In this document: in pieces, positions 34,991-48,264 of the stretch | Numbering within the stretch: position 1 is the stretch's first letter | Layout of the letters: every line of letters begins with the position of its first letter | NCBI GenBank assembly: GCA_005406025.1 | Contig: BGZK01001187.1 | Coordinates: 1-64,000, forward strand | Reading direction: 5' to 3' | DNA from: Eumeta japonica | Taxonomy: Eukaryota > Arthropoda > Insecta > Lepidoptera > Psychidae | Length of the DNA stretch: 64,000 nucleotides | Made by a program: the position numbers and the translations under genes | The notes under the pieces: generated by a model | Database searches by the model: none | What the model was told of the DNA's origin: nothing | The model's input: the letters and a program-made list of their open reading frames with translations, nothing else

Positions 34991-35499
34991 CAGAGGTCTT
35001 ACGGTACACAGAACTTTAACCAGAATAATACGTGAATGAAAAAATATAATAAAAAAAAAACATGTGACGCACCAGATAGAAAAATTGTTATGAGAAGTAG
35101 AACGATTTTAAATTTATGTACTATTCCTATTAAAAATATATTAGGGATTATACACAAACCAAGCATCTTCCCCTGAACTTTGAAATTATTGAACAGTATG
35201 TGAAATGGTTGATCCTTCAAGCCATCCACAAAATCTTCCCCCTATATTTATCGATGTGTTTTTGAACTCTTTAAGTTCAAAGAAACAGTTGTGTCAAACT
35301 TAAAAGACAAGAAAATTTTCGAGCTAAAAATTCGACAAAACAGTTAATCTTATAAACCATTCCTGAAGCTTTTTGCTACTTAAAAACTCAAAGTCTTCAA
35401 AAAATACCAAGAAGTAAATTATTGAGTTTTAGCGCAAAAGGTTGATTTTTGTGATTTTTCTAGCTTTATGAGCTCAGAAATAGGATTTTAATACGTTTT

Positions 35500-36840
35500 C
35501 AGCTTTTTGAGTTCAAACATTTAGATTATTTAGATGAAACGCTATTTTTTTTAATTTTTAAATACATTCTATTAAATACGTTGTTATATTTTGATGTGCT
35601 TTGAGGAATTTGGCACAGTTCTTTAGGTATAGAAAGTTGACCAATACCAATCATCACTGCAACAAGTACTTTAGAAGTTGTAAAATTATTTAATACGAAT
35701 TTTTCATTGACGACATCTCTTGAACGAACCAATCGATTTTGATGCAGTTTGCGACAATCAACATTGCTTTCTAAATAAAAGAACTAATTAGATTTCGGAA
35801 CTTGTTGGTCAAATAGCTTAAAAAATTATCTAAAAAAAACAATTTTTGATAATTTTTTCAACACTCGTAAACACATACTCACACATACATATATACAGAT
35901 ACCACGCGAAAAATGGTCATAATGGATTCCTAGGACTCTAAATCATTAAAATGTAATGAAAACCCTATTTATGAATGGACTGATAATAGAATCTTCCTAT
36001 TTTATGAAAATTTTAAGTTTTGACCGCTATGAACTCCCTGCTGGAAGTTTAAAAACACATTTTTTTTTAATGTATCAAGTACGATATATTTCGAAGACGT
36101 AGCAAGTTTTCTAAGGAGAAAAAATGACTGATCATTAAACATCAATCCATCAAAAATGTTATCGTATTTTGAATAAATTGTATTTTCCAAATTTTTCGTT
36201 GACGGTATCTCTCAAACGAATTCACCGATTTCGATGCAGTTTGCGAAGATCGACTTCATTTTAAATAAAAGAACTAGTTAAATTTTAAAATTTATCGGTA
36301 GAGTAGTGAAAATAACTGAATTAACTTTGGTAGTTTACAAAATATGGTAAAAAACACTTTTGAAATATTTTTCTCCGACGATATCTCTTGAACAAATCAT
36401 CCGATTTTTATTCAATTTGAAGCAGTCTATTGCACCTGGAAAAGAGCTGATTAGATTATGGTACAGATTGGTACAGTACTCCAAATTTTATGATAAGAAA
36501 AAATTAATAATTATAAACTCTATTGTTGAGATTCCTCGAAATCTTCTAGGCGAAATTAGTTCGACCTTTCAGAAAATCTAAATTCAATGTACCCTTTTCG
36601 AATATCGCAAATCTGTTTCGATTGATTTATCTGTTCGAAATTTATAAGAGGCTTACACACACGCACTCACGCAAGCACAGATATACAGATACCACTCAGA
36701 AAATGGTTGAAATAGATTCTTAGGGCCCCAAAATGTAAAGATCTGGTTAAAAGTTGATTTTCGAAAATCGGGCTGAAAATAATAACTTCCCAATTTAATG
36801 AAAATTTTCTTTTTTTTTTTGTAGCGGGAAGTCAAAAAAT
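35500..36840 (+). repeat. Interspersed modular repeat, at least three related modules
   Basis: Modules starting near 35701, 36192 and 36367 share a string of the form ATCTCTTGAACGAACCAATC followed by GATTTTGATGCAGTTTGCGA and a AAAAGAACTAATTAGA-like segment. Two tails, near 35870-35960 and 36650-36790, carry CACAC runs, ATACAGATACCAC and AAAATGGT..AAT. The last tail ends in a T run and GTAGCGGGAAGTCAAAA. Parts match 4420-4795 and 5195-5480. Confidence 0.6.
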
Positions 36841-36844
36841 CTGT

Positions 36845-39800
36845 ATGTAGGGCCTTACTTACAGTTCAAAGAAAAACCTAAGAGAAAATCCGAAGTTTTT
36901 AAGTTCCTGTAGGAAACGTAAAATAATTGTAAAGTTGATGACATTGAATTCCGCCGACTAACGAAATGATACGTGGGACAGAACCTTCATTACTTATATG
37001 ATCCATGCCCCACTCGTATGGGATGTTTTTTGAAAGTGATAAACTCATTTAACGGAACGGTAAAAGTCAAACATATTTGTAAAAGTACATTTATTTATTT
37101 ATTTAACAGCAAACTTTAAATATAATTTCAAATTGCACTCATCTAATTTATTTTCTTAGTCGTCACTGTTGAGACAGTAGAGATTGTGTTTTCTTACAGA
37201 TTCAAAGAGATAAATTGGTACATTTTTCAAAATCGATATCTTCATCTGATCCCAGATCGTTTGCAGTGGGCTTACAGCCAGGAAACTGAAGGTTTCGAAC
37301 CTACAGCACTTACTGAAGGTTTGCCGGAGCTGTGGCCGTCGCTTTAAGTACTCTGCGACTGTAATGCGATTTCTCTTCCGAAGTCCATTTCACGCTTCTA
37401 TTGAAGAAACAGTACATTATGTAACTTCAAATGAGAAAATGTGGTACCATAACATTTAAATATGTCGATTTACTTTTTTGAAGTATTTCAAAGTGAAGAT
37501 GGTACACAGTAGAGGAATAATAGCAATGTTGATTTTGGAAAAACAATACGTTTTTAGTGTAATTACTTGCGTATTGAGTAACAAGGCACTCCTTAAGTCA
37601 GCAAGTAATCATGAGAGCGTACCCTTGTGCCGACCGGCGCATCGTGAAGACGTGCAATGACATTTACTGTCGCTATCGGATGTCGTGTCAGATTTCATAT
37701 ATCCTAGCTCCGAGGGATATCGTCTTATAATATTGTTTTTCCAGATTAAAGCTCGGAATTTAAGTTCTGTGTGCCGGCCCTGATCAGCGTTGCTAATGAT
37801 TAATTGTCACCGGAACGGTTACAACGTTTTTTGGTGGCACTACATGCCCTTCGAAATGCGGCAAAGTGGTTTAATCCCTTCGATTCGCCAGGAGTCGGTA
37901 TTCAGTAGCGGCCGCGTTACCTAATTTGCAGAAGCCTCTCGACACCGACGCTATCCGATGTATACGTTTTCAATTGTATTGTGAAAGCGTTTTTTCTAGA
38001 CAAGTATTATATTATGAATTGTATGATTCGATTACCATATATTGTATTTCATTTCGATGTCATTTTTATATGGAGTTCCAGTTTAGCTTGATTTTGACTA
38101 GGCGTGTGCACAAAAGCAGCACGGTCGTGTCTACATACGAATTTGAGATATTAAGCTGACTAAATATCAGTTTCTTTAACAAACGTTTTGTATACAAGCC
38201 TGCCTTTTGAAATCCGCAAATAGATTTTGAAACTTTATTCGGTCCATTTATTTAGTTTTTCCGTTCACATTCGATTTTAAAATGAATTACCATGATTTTT
38301 TATGATCTGTACTGAAGGCGAATACGCAATTACATAAGTTAAGTGGCGTATCTCCATGGAGTGACTGCGAAAGGGAGACGAATTCGCCGATCACGCCCGC
38401 GCACCCACCGCGGCGCTGATCTGTTAGAAAGCTGAACTAATGTTAATCCAATAATAATATTTGCTCTGACATAATCTTTGGCGACGCGGAAGACTGACTG
38501 AACTGACTGGTTTCGACAGCCCTTTAATTTTCTTTTAAGTTAAAATAATGCGATGGTCATCAAACCGATGGAAATGAAAGGATTCCCAAAACGAATTGTC
38601 CATTTCTCGATTGAAGTTCTACGATATTCCTACTTTTGCATTAGGTTTTACCTCTAACCGATATTTTTAACAGACTTCCAAAAACAAAGAGGTTTGCAAT
38701 TCGATTGCATTTTTTTTGTTTGTTACCTCAAAACTCCGTCATCTATTAACCGATTTGGAAAATTCTTTTTTTATTTGAAATGATGTACTTTTTGATTTGT
38801 CCCATTTTTTCCAAAATCAATTTCTGACGATAAAGCAAAGGAAATTAACAATACAAAAGACTGAAAGCGATGAACACAAAATTTAAAAAGAGATAACCAA
38901 AATCAATGAAGCACTGAATCAAAAACTATGTTATCAAAGTTGATATAAGACCGCGTCTATCGTATCTTTAGCTGGCACCTACTCTAAAAACAACAAATGT
39001 TTTATTTATTTTAAAAATCTTGAAAGCACTTTATATGTTTTTTAAAATGTTATTTTCATTTTATAGGTAGAACCTTTCTTTCTAGAGGCACTGAATTGAA
39101 CATCTGGCGCCGGGAGGTATTGGACACATCTCATTTCATGGTACAGCATTGCAAAACCGCGCATAGCATAATTCTATATAATTATATTTTTTCTACAATT
39201 ATATTGCGGTTACTTTTTAAACGTAATAACAATGCACACAGCGCAATGGTCGACATTATTGACTTAATACGAACTGCTACTATTATTATATCTTGCCAAA
39301 AAAGGAGACAAGTACAAATGAAAATAAATAATAAATGCGATAGTTTTAGTGGAAGTTAATTCTAATTTAAGTTATAAAGCATATGTTTCATCGCCAGTCT
39401 GATTTAAATGCTATGAGTATGTACGTCTAAATACAGAATTTGAATCTCGTAAAGTGTAATGGAACCCGATAAAGTTACGCACGAACAATTAAAATAACGA
39501 AATTATAGTTGTTAAAGTCGAAGAGTAGACAAAATGACCCTGGCCACAACCGCAAAACGGTGGGTAATGTTTGTACCGCGTACGTGCGCGCGCGACCGCG
39601 ACCGCAGGGAGAGAACTTGGAAAGCACAACTAGTTTCCATGATTATAAATTTCTTATTGAAACGCTTCGATCGCTTCGATAATAGACTTTTAGCGTTCAT
39701 CATGACGTTAATGATTTAGGTTGAATAGTGGATAATCTGAAGGCATAATGTGTTACAAACTGAATGTGGTCTGTTTTAATAAGAATTGTAAGATCTCATT

Positions 39801-39985
39801 TAGATTCAAGTCTATTCGGTCTATAAATTATAGCTCTATCATTCGCATGTCACTGTAAGTTTCTTGTTTCATCAAATTTCCGTCGTATCGCACACCTGAA
39901 ATCTATTATTTCGGTTTGAGAGCCTCGCACGTTAAGTCTTCCACGCTAAGTCCGTGCAGGTTGAGAGTTTTTATTTGGTTAGTTA
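36845..39985. other. Long stretch without recognised gene
   Basis: Mostly AT-rich. A moderate-GC part near 37590-37900 and a CpG-rich patch near 38380-38420 were checked and show no coding motif. Short frames at 37478-37660, 37926-38159, 39096-39359 and 39534-39719 carry none either. Confidence 0.45.
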
Positions 39986-39989
39986 TCCT

Positions 39990-40172
39990 GGAAATAGTTT
40001 TACAAAAAATTAAAAAATCAAAATTAAAAAATATTCCTATTTCATGGTTAATGGAATAACACCTGAAATACGTCACGTTGTACTCTTTTAGTACTAACAA
40101 TACTACCAACTCATAATGTTGATTCACTTTAAGAAGAATAGGTAAAAAACTAAACGTTTGCTCTTTTTTGCT
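39990..40172 (-). repeat. 3' tail of the CR1/jockey-group LINE family
   Basis: On the minus strand it carries GAAATAGGAATATTTTTTAA in the place of the family's AATAAAGATATTTT. Inward it shows the same 3' UTR wording as copies B and C (ACGTATTTCAGGTG; a TTCTTAAAGTGAATCAAC segment). Only the tail remains. It lies head to tail with copy C, 13 bp away. Confidence 0.65.
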
Positions 40173-40184
40173 CAAAGATATAAA

Positions 40185-41530
40185 ATATTCAAATTAAAAT
40201 ACAAAATATCTTTATTACACAATTTATAATACAACACAATAAATACGTCATAACATTTAAGGAATTAACAGTTTTATAATTACTTCCATTTTTTTTAATT
40301 CCCACTCCTTCATAAGGCAGTTATCCCTCAAGGACAACGAGCAAGAAACTTGAGGATAGCTCTTTTGAAATCAATTATATAGAAATACAATCTTATATAA
40401 AACTATTGCAGGAAAAAATTTGAAAAGAGTCGAGCGAGGATTATCGAGGAGATTACTTAATAAAACTAGAACATTTGAACATTACTTGAAACAACTGATA
40501 ACAGCAGTGCAATCCTAGGGTTTTCTTTTAATATATTCAGATATGGCGTAATAGCCTTAACATATGACTTTTTTTAACGGAAGTTTTTATTTCGTGAAAT
40601 GGGAAATTTTGAATTTCAGCTGGGACCTGATTATAAAAGCGTACGCGTAGCCCCTGGCGAATTGTTAACTTTGCCGAGCCTAGCTTTGTGAGAAGCAAGG
40701 TCATTCTTATGCTGATTATTGATATTATGGATGCCGCGCATTCTCGGAACAAATTTATATTCCTCTTGACGTGTACCAGGTTATTGCATATGTATTGTGA
40801 CGGTATTGAAAAATTATTTTCCTTAAATTTTTCTCTGAGAGATGTTTTTGGTTTCGAGTTATAAATGTCACGAATAGCCCGCTTCTATATTGCAAAAAAT
40901 GGATTTATATAAGCTGCATAACCCATATTCAATATCCATAGGTCAAGAGATTTTGAAAAGAACTAAATCCAACTAGTTTCGCTGCGCTTGGACTTCGAAG
41001 TCGCCGATTTCTTTTCACTGCCTATGCTACAGAACTAAGTTTTTTTACCAATTTCGTTATATAACAATTCCACTGTAACTTAGCATCCAAAGTGAGACCG
41101 AGAAATAAATTATTTTGCACATATTCAGTATTTCGTCCTTGATTACCATGTTTGTATTGATTAGTTTGACAACGAAAATTTAACAAATTTTGTTTTCTTT
41201 TCATGAACAAAAGATTGTTCATTTAATAGTAATCCACACGATTATTTCAGAGGTCTGTTTAATTTGTCAAAAGCTGATTGCTATATGTTAACTTTAAAAA
41301 GTAAGGAAGTATCATCAGCAAAGAGTACAATCCCATGTTCAACCTTAACAAGGTGTAGTAGATTGCTAATATAAACTAGAAATAGAAATGATCAAAAAAC
41401 CGAACTCTGTGGCACGCTCATATTGACTACAGACCCTGACGACCTCTGGTAATTAATATAAACACCGACATTCAAATATAACTTTAGAAGTCCAAGAGAT
41501 CGACCACTGACTTCTTTATACCATTAACAA
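40185..41530 (-). mobile_element. CR1/jockey-group LINE, copy C (5'-truncated, inactive)
   Basis: Minus-strand RT/C-terminal half. The FADD motif is intact in GIVLFADDTSLL at about 41311-41330; then comes LFLGLTLDAKLQWN (41222-41022 piece), the ALQKRA-like region near 40900, and RVRFYNQVPAEIQNFP in 40752-40537. The 3' UTR ends with TAATAAAGATATTTTGTATT near 40200. The 5' end lies near 41530. Several frameshifts. Confidence 0.82.
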
Positions 41531-41534
41531 AAAT

Positions 41535-44500
41535 ATATTGAGTTAGTTAATAGGCAGAACCTATTATTTGTTGATATAAGTCACAATTAAGCAAACGCAA
41601 CATTACGAAAATAATGAGCATTTATATGAAAAAAAAAAAACAGCAATAGACATGTATTGTAAACAAAATGTTGAAGTTTACGTAAATACGTGGGACATAA
41701 TAATTTTTGTGTGTTGTAGTGCCACTTTATGACAATTATTAAGTTAACAAAAAATAAAAGTCATCACTTACTTTTTTTTAATTTGTATGTTAAACCCGTC
41801 CCTAGTATTAATATCTCGTTTTTATATCACAACAAAAATATGTTGAGGTTGATGACAATAAATAAATTACCAATGACGAAAGAATGCAGAACGTGTTAAC
41901 AACTTTTAAAGTAAAAAATAATTAAACTAAAAACTGGTAAATATATCGGACAAGTTTGGTGACGATGTGACAGTCTATTCTGAATTATTAAAAATCTCAA
42001 ATGGTATTTAGATCGAAATAATAAAGCTTTAAAAATTCGTTTAATCCCTGGGCGACGACGTGAGGTAACAGCGATATGCCCATTGCCCGTACCTGTGGAC
42101 GCCGTAGCGGTCCAGCGTAATATCTGCCTCTTTCTAATGACCACGGCAGGAGTTGAGGTGACCGTGAAACAAAATAGTAGTACATATTGCATTTCCTAGT
42201 GATCGTGACTTTTTTCATGCATTTTAAGCACGTCAAATTTAATTTTCTAAAGTAATCTATAGAACTTCTAGAAATATATCAAATCAATAAAAAAGATCCG
42301 CTCAATAGCATGTAATACAGTTCTGCAAATGATTACTCGTGAATCGCTTCATTTTGGTTATGGTTTTCGTAAAAAACTATAAGTTCAACTGTTATATGAC
42401 TTGAAGGAGTATAATTTATAGTACACAAAATGCAGTGCACTAGTACGACAGGTCGGCGTTCGCTCCAGTCGCTCTCGAATGAACAAAAATCGTGAAAATG
42501 GACAGAATTTGAGATTTACCACGACCGGCGCACAATCTCGACATAGTTCCGTCCGATTATGGATTAGTGCGCTAAACGAGGCGCGATCGTCGCTTTCGAC
42601 GATGTCGAGGCGTGTATGACGTCGACGCGACAACCCAATACGTATATCCGGCGTCTCGAGTCGAAACAGCCACGCCCGCGGAACGCATAAAGCTGAAAGA
42701 CGTCCGACTGTCAAACATATCGACGGAATTGACTTGATGTGAACTCTGACAGTACACTTAAAATTGAGAATATCTCTTAATGTCTAGTGAAACATTTTTT
42801 AATGTTTTTAGTGAGTTGTGTACTGTATTGCAAGTGAAAGAAAAATTTGGACACAAGAATCGAAAAATTATACAGTCTGTGCAGGAACCTATATAATCAT
42901 AAATCTATGTAAATAAATGTTAATTCTTGGTTCTTCAGAATACAAAAACTATACAAAATGTAATAAATTACGTTTGTTTTGACTAATCAGTCTGCAAAAG
43001 GTGTTACAATTTCACTTAATGGTCATATAAATATTCTTTAAATATAAGCTTTAAAATTTAATGCTAATTATAGCGATTTAATAACAGGTAATATGAAATT
43101 TTGAAATTGAAATTTAGAGGAAGGTTTGTAATTTAGTTTACTACTTGAAATAGATTACGAAAAAGCATTGCAGTAAACCAAAAGTCACTGGAGTGAAAAC
43201 GCTTATTAATTAGAACCCAAGTTTCTTAAGATTACGACGAGCCACACAATAAATCATTTTGACCCAGACCTCGATGGCAGACTACTAATTCACCGATCGG
43301 CGGTGCGCGTGCGGCTCTTTTTGCTGTTTATGCCTTTATACTTGTTTAAGTTAGGATCTTATAAATACTATTCCGATCCATATAATATTTTAGCTTTGAC
43401 GACGTAATCGTTGCTTAAGGATAGATTTCGTCTAACTCTTCTAGGCCGACAAAAGGGGCGGTTATGGCTTACGGCCATCATAGATAAGATTAGACTTATC
43501 GCAACTTTATATCTATATCTTTAAAGTTTGAAACATTTTTCAACAGACGTACTATAACGCTTTATTGAACGATGCCCCTGGGCAATACTCAATAAAATTG
43601 TGAATCGGATAGTAAAAGAGAGCCGTCTTCGTTTTGAAGTGGAACCAATCCATTGCGTATTGGAAACGAATTAGTTTAGAGCTCCTAGTCGTTGCCGCTT
43701 CCGACCGACAATATTGTGGAAATTAATTTATGAATGGGCGACTGAACACCGTTTATGAAAAAAATCTCAGCAAATCCCCTTAAATTATTTTTTTTTGCAA
43801 ATGTTTAAAGAAATTTATATTTCCAGTTTTATTTATATTGTTTAATCATATGCGATGACAATGTATAGTCAAGTTTAGAAAATCACATGTTATGAAATAT
43901 TTATGTGATTACGAAATTGAGTTGAAATTACTATTTGATTCGCGATTTAACCTTGTCGACGTGACCTTATACGGTAGGACATAAGAAGTAATTTTGTTTC
44001 ACTAGTTGCAAAGCATCACCGCTAAATTGTTTATATTTGCGATTTCGCTGACTAAATGTCGCATATAACACGAGCCTGTAAAATTTCATCAGAACCGATG
44101 CAAAGATTGCGAAGTTATAAGTGTGGCAGCACTGACCGAACAACGCGATTTTTAAGTTTTTCATTTTTTTATAAAATTCCGCCACAGAACCCTAAAATAT
44201 TAAAGGCAGTGTACGCATGCGCTATTAGAGAACGTACGAGGGATAAAAATTAATTTTATTCGAAAGCGATTCCATCTGCCGAACACATCGCTGCGTATTG
44301 CTACATTCGAAGTGCCGTATGCTAATACCGATCGCACTTTGCGCAACCGCACGAGTTGCTCTAGAAGGTTCGGCTAATATTTAGAACTGCAGCATTTCGT
44401 AGTGTTTAGGCGTGAAATTTCTATAGAACCGGTTAAGTGACTCTTTGTGCCTAAAGTTGCGACAACTTATAATCTTCGTTCCTCATTTTATGTAACGAAT

Positions 44501-45410
44501 CACACGCAACGATCATGTTGCACTTAGTACGTGTGTCTTATGGCAGGTCAAAACATGATAGCTGTTATTTGACGCGTGGCAACAACAGTTAGTACCGTCA
44601 AATATTACTGCATGTGAATTTGACAATTTTAGGATAGTGTGTTACCACATTAAAGACCACGAGCGCGGTAACGTAGTGGCCATTGTCGACTCCTCTTAAA
44701 AATATATTTAAATATAACTATATAATTTATATAAATCTTAGCTAGCTTAAGGTAAAATAATATATTTAAACACAATATTAAATAAAATGAAATCGAGGAG
44801 CAAACTTTAACAATAACAGATTCTAATATTCCAAATGTCATATTTTTATAGCATTTTCAAGAGGCAAACCTGTATGCGAACCAACAGAAAGTAAGTAGTT
44901 ACCACCGTCCATATATACACACTAGCAACCCCGGAGGACGTAACAGTGCGTTACTAACTTCTTGGGGATAAATAGGATACTTGATGAAGAGGGTATGGGT
45001 TGATGGAGGTGAAATGAGCCGATGGAAAGATGAATGGGCTTCCAGAACTCTCACCTACTAGACGAAATGCAATGTCACGATACTTCAAGTTTTTATTCTG
45101 TAAGAGCGTGATACCGATCGAATCGGCCCATTTTCGTACTGCAGGCAAGTTGACCACAGGATGGCTGTTTTCACACATTTTTTATAAAAATAATAATAAT
45201 AAACTCAAGGTCATAACAAGTTGACTATATGAGCTAAATAATAATAATAAAGACATGTTTTTAAAATTAATAGTTTTGTAGTTATTAAGGTAAAACAAGA
45301 TAGACCTTTTTCTTACGGTCTATTTTCTAACCTGATATCCGTATGTTCGGTGTGATTTTAAATACGTTCCACGTCAAAAACTGCAATTGCATACAGATAG
45401 GATGCACTGT
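41535..45410. other. No gene established; GC-rich stretch 42440-42740
   Basis: A moderate-GC part at 42030-42160 and a CpG-rich part at 42440-42740 open frames on the minus strand (41896-42236; 42385-42757) without motifs. The frames near 44000-44250 and 44954-45224 also lack motifs. The remainder is AT-rich. Confidence 0.4.
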
Positions 45411-45414
45411 ATAA

Positions 45415-48250
45415 AGTAAAAACCTTTTGAAATTCGTAGTATCTTTATTTCATAGGTTACAATATAACACTTGAAACACGTCATAATTTTTTGCCAATTT
45501 GCATTTTACCGCTCGTTCGGAAGGCAGTTTTCCCTCAAAAAAAACGAGCAAATAAACTTAAGTGTAGCTCTTTTCTAATTTGCTTTTTTTAATTTGCTAC
45601 GTAGCCAAAACAAATACAAAGCCATTAAGAACGAAACAGCCGGGAAGAAGTCGAGCCGCTTATGCCTATGGATATTTATCTTCTAAATATTCAGAAATCG
45701 TATAATATACTTTTTTGATGAGTGATTGTTTAATAAGACTCTTATTAAACATATTCAATCTTTTTATGTGTAATAAATTGACATAAATGAATTGGGATCT
45801 CAAAATTAAGATTCTCATTTCCTTAATCTTTTTGTAAGAGATATATGAGGCATGTAAATCGCACGAACTGCTCGCTTCTGCAGCATAAAAATTCTATGAA
45901 TACATGCAGCATGTCCCCAGAGCAAAATATCATACGACATCACGCTATGAAAGCAGCCTAAATAAAATAATCTAGCAGTTTCAACATCTGATAAATTTCT
46001 CATTTTTTTGACTGCATAGTTGACAGAGCTAAGCCTTTTCGCTGACTTACTGATATTAGGATCCCATTAAAGCCTGTTATCTAAAGTAATTTACAGGGAC
46101 ATGTTAGCATTAATAAACTACAATTCTTCGTTACGTATTGAAATAGTTCCTGATCCATATTTTACATTTGAAGTGAGATTTTTATACATTTTGTTCTCTT
46201 TTCATTAAAAAGTGGTTATTTGAATTAAATAATTTATCAACCTTAGAGATAGCGTTGTTCACATCGTTATAAGCGTGTTATTGTCGTTTAACCTTGAATA
46301 AGAAAGAAGTATCCTCTGCAAACAGTACTATCTCATAGTCTGTCTAAATCACTTACCTTGTCTTATTAAGACTAGGCAAGTGATTTAGACATACTAAAAA
46401 AAGACAGGGAACAAGAATTGATACCTATGGTACATCCATGTGGACTACAGATCCAGATGATCGCATGCCATTGACATCAACCCTCTGAACTCTATTACTC
46501 AAATACGATTTCATAAAGTTCTGTGCTCGACCTGTCACTCCATAGTGACGTAGTTTCACAATCAGAAATTCATGATAAACACATTCAAATACTTTAGAAA
46601 GATCGTAAAATACGCTAATTGCATTTCACGAATCCTCCTAGGCTCTAACAATATATTGCAAGAGCTTAATGCCAGCATCAATTGTTGAGCGACCCCGAGT
46701 AAAACAGAACTATTTATTAGACATTTATTTATTATTATGAAAATATTTTCATAATTAGTATGAAAACATCAGCATAACCACTAACAATTTATTTAGGATT
46801 AATTTTCCGAAAATTTTGTTAATTGACGGTAATATATCATAGATATGGATCTAAAGTTGTTGGGATTGAATGCACTACCGCCTTTGAATAATGGAATTAC
46901 TTTAGTTTCTTTCCTTAAACAAGAAAAAATGTCTTTATCTCAACACTTATTCAAAATAAACGCCAAAGTGCGGCGCAATGCAATCTATAGTGGAGTTTTC
47001 AATCATAATAGAAATACCATGAAAGTCAGCAGTTCTCTTCATGTCTAAAGATTTCAATGTTTAGATAACCTCTTCAGAACTTGCATATTTAAGTTCTAAA
47101 TTAATTACAAAATTCGGACTACTTTTCTTCAGTAATGATCCGACAAGACCGGGAGATAAGTTAAGAGACCTGGTAGTTGAAACAGGAATGTCAGTAAAGA
47201 ACGTTTCAAAGACCTTGGCTACTTTTATATCTTTATTCAAGGTTTTGTCATCTAACTTAAGTTTAAAGTCGGCTCTCAATTCTTCCAGTCTCGTTCTTTA
47301 TGACACCCCAAGTCGTTTTCATAACATTGCTATTTTTTATTTTATTATTTACGTGCTTGGCTTTAGACGTAATGCAAACGCGCTTAAACATGTTTAAATA
47401 TTTTTTTACATATTTATCAAAGCTCTCACTAGTATTAACTCAATATTATTTCGTCGTAATGATCATACAGTCTCCTACTACTTTTATGAATTCCCACTTT
47501 TGTCAACCTCTAAATGATAATGATTCATTTATTTTAACGTTTCTTGCTTTTAGTACATAATCGTATTCTGTTTTTATCGCGTGAAACATTAAATTGTACA
47601 GCTCATTGGAATCAACACTGCATTGTAGTTCTGGAATTCTTTGTATAATATATTTTCTAATTGAACTATGCATTTTTCGTTCACCTGTACGCAAATTATG
47701 TTTCTTTTTAGAGTTTTATAGAGTTTTATTAAGCTTTTATTCTAAAAGACGCAAATTTATCGCTGTGGTCTGATTTTAAATTATGAATAATAGATTTCTC
47801 CTGTAGTTCAATATTTGTGTAGTGTTGTCAATACAAGTTTCACAGGTAGAAGAGATTCTCGTTGGAACTAAAAAGGAATTACACAGATTGTACCAACCAA
47901 AGAATTCCAAAATCTTACCGCCGTGATTACTGGCATCTAATAAATTTATATTAAAGTCACCATATTTTACTGTATTTTTACATTTGTTACTAATTTTACA
48001 TAAAGCTTAATCTACTATAGACTCAAACAATCCATATGAGAACTGTACATAAGAGAACTGTACAAATAATCCAGAGAAGGTCTGCACACGCTCATTACAA
48101 CTAGTCGCTCGAGCTCCACACGGGTTATTTCAAAGACCCACTCAACAGAAAGGCTCACGATGTCCGTTCATTCCCTGATTCTGAAACTTTAAAATATTTT
48201 TTATAAGTGTTAAGGATCCGTCACTTATTGATCTCTTTCTGCTGAAGGAG
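45415..48250 (-). mobile_element. CR1/jockey-group LINE, copy D (long, inactive)
   Basis: Minus strand. From the 5' side: endonuclease remnants including YGDFNINLLDASNHGGKILE (about 47985-47925) and STCETCIDN; an open piece with HSSIRKYIIQRIPELQCSVD (47694-47503); the linker with FETFFTDIPVSTTRSLNLSP (47279-47061); RT motifs with the FADD changed to FAED (46311-46322); the C-terminal part with SVMSYDILLWGHAA and FMLQKRAVRAIY (46003-45815); and a 3' UTR ending AATAAAGATACTACGAATTT near 45430. A fold-back insertion interrupts the RT region at 46341-46391. The 5' limit is approximate. Confidence 0.83.
46341..46391. repeat. Fold-back palindrome inside LINE copy D, 24-bp arms with 2 mismatches
   Basis: Arms start TGTCTAAATCACTT and end AAGTGATTTAGACA, with a 3-nt spacer. 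It falls just N-terminal to the FAED motif of the LINE RT. Confidence 0.9.
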
Positions 48251-48261
48251 AGAGATCAATA
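48226..48261. repeat. Inverted repeat, 11-bp arms
   Basis: TATTGATCTCT and AGAGATCAATA pair perfectly around 14 nt, at the presumed 5' edge of LINE copy D. Confidence 0.6.
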
Positions 48262-48264
48262 CGG

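Noticed and set aside
42430..42460. String resembling miR-92 (TGCAGTGCACTAGTACGACA)
   Set aside because: The seed context is not exact and I saw no precursor hairpin.
44060..44200. Possible further copy of the GGTTCCGTACC repeat in minus orientation
   Set aside because: Only the TTTTAGGGTTCTGTGGC start fits; the GGAACCCTTATAGG block and the GTCC run are missing.
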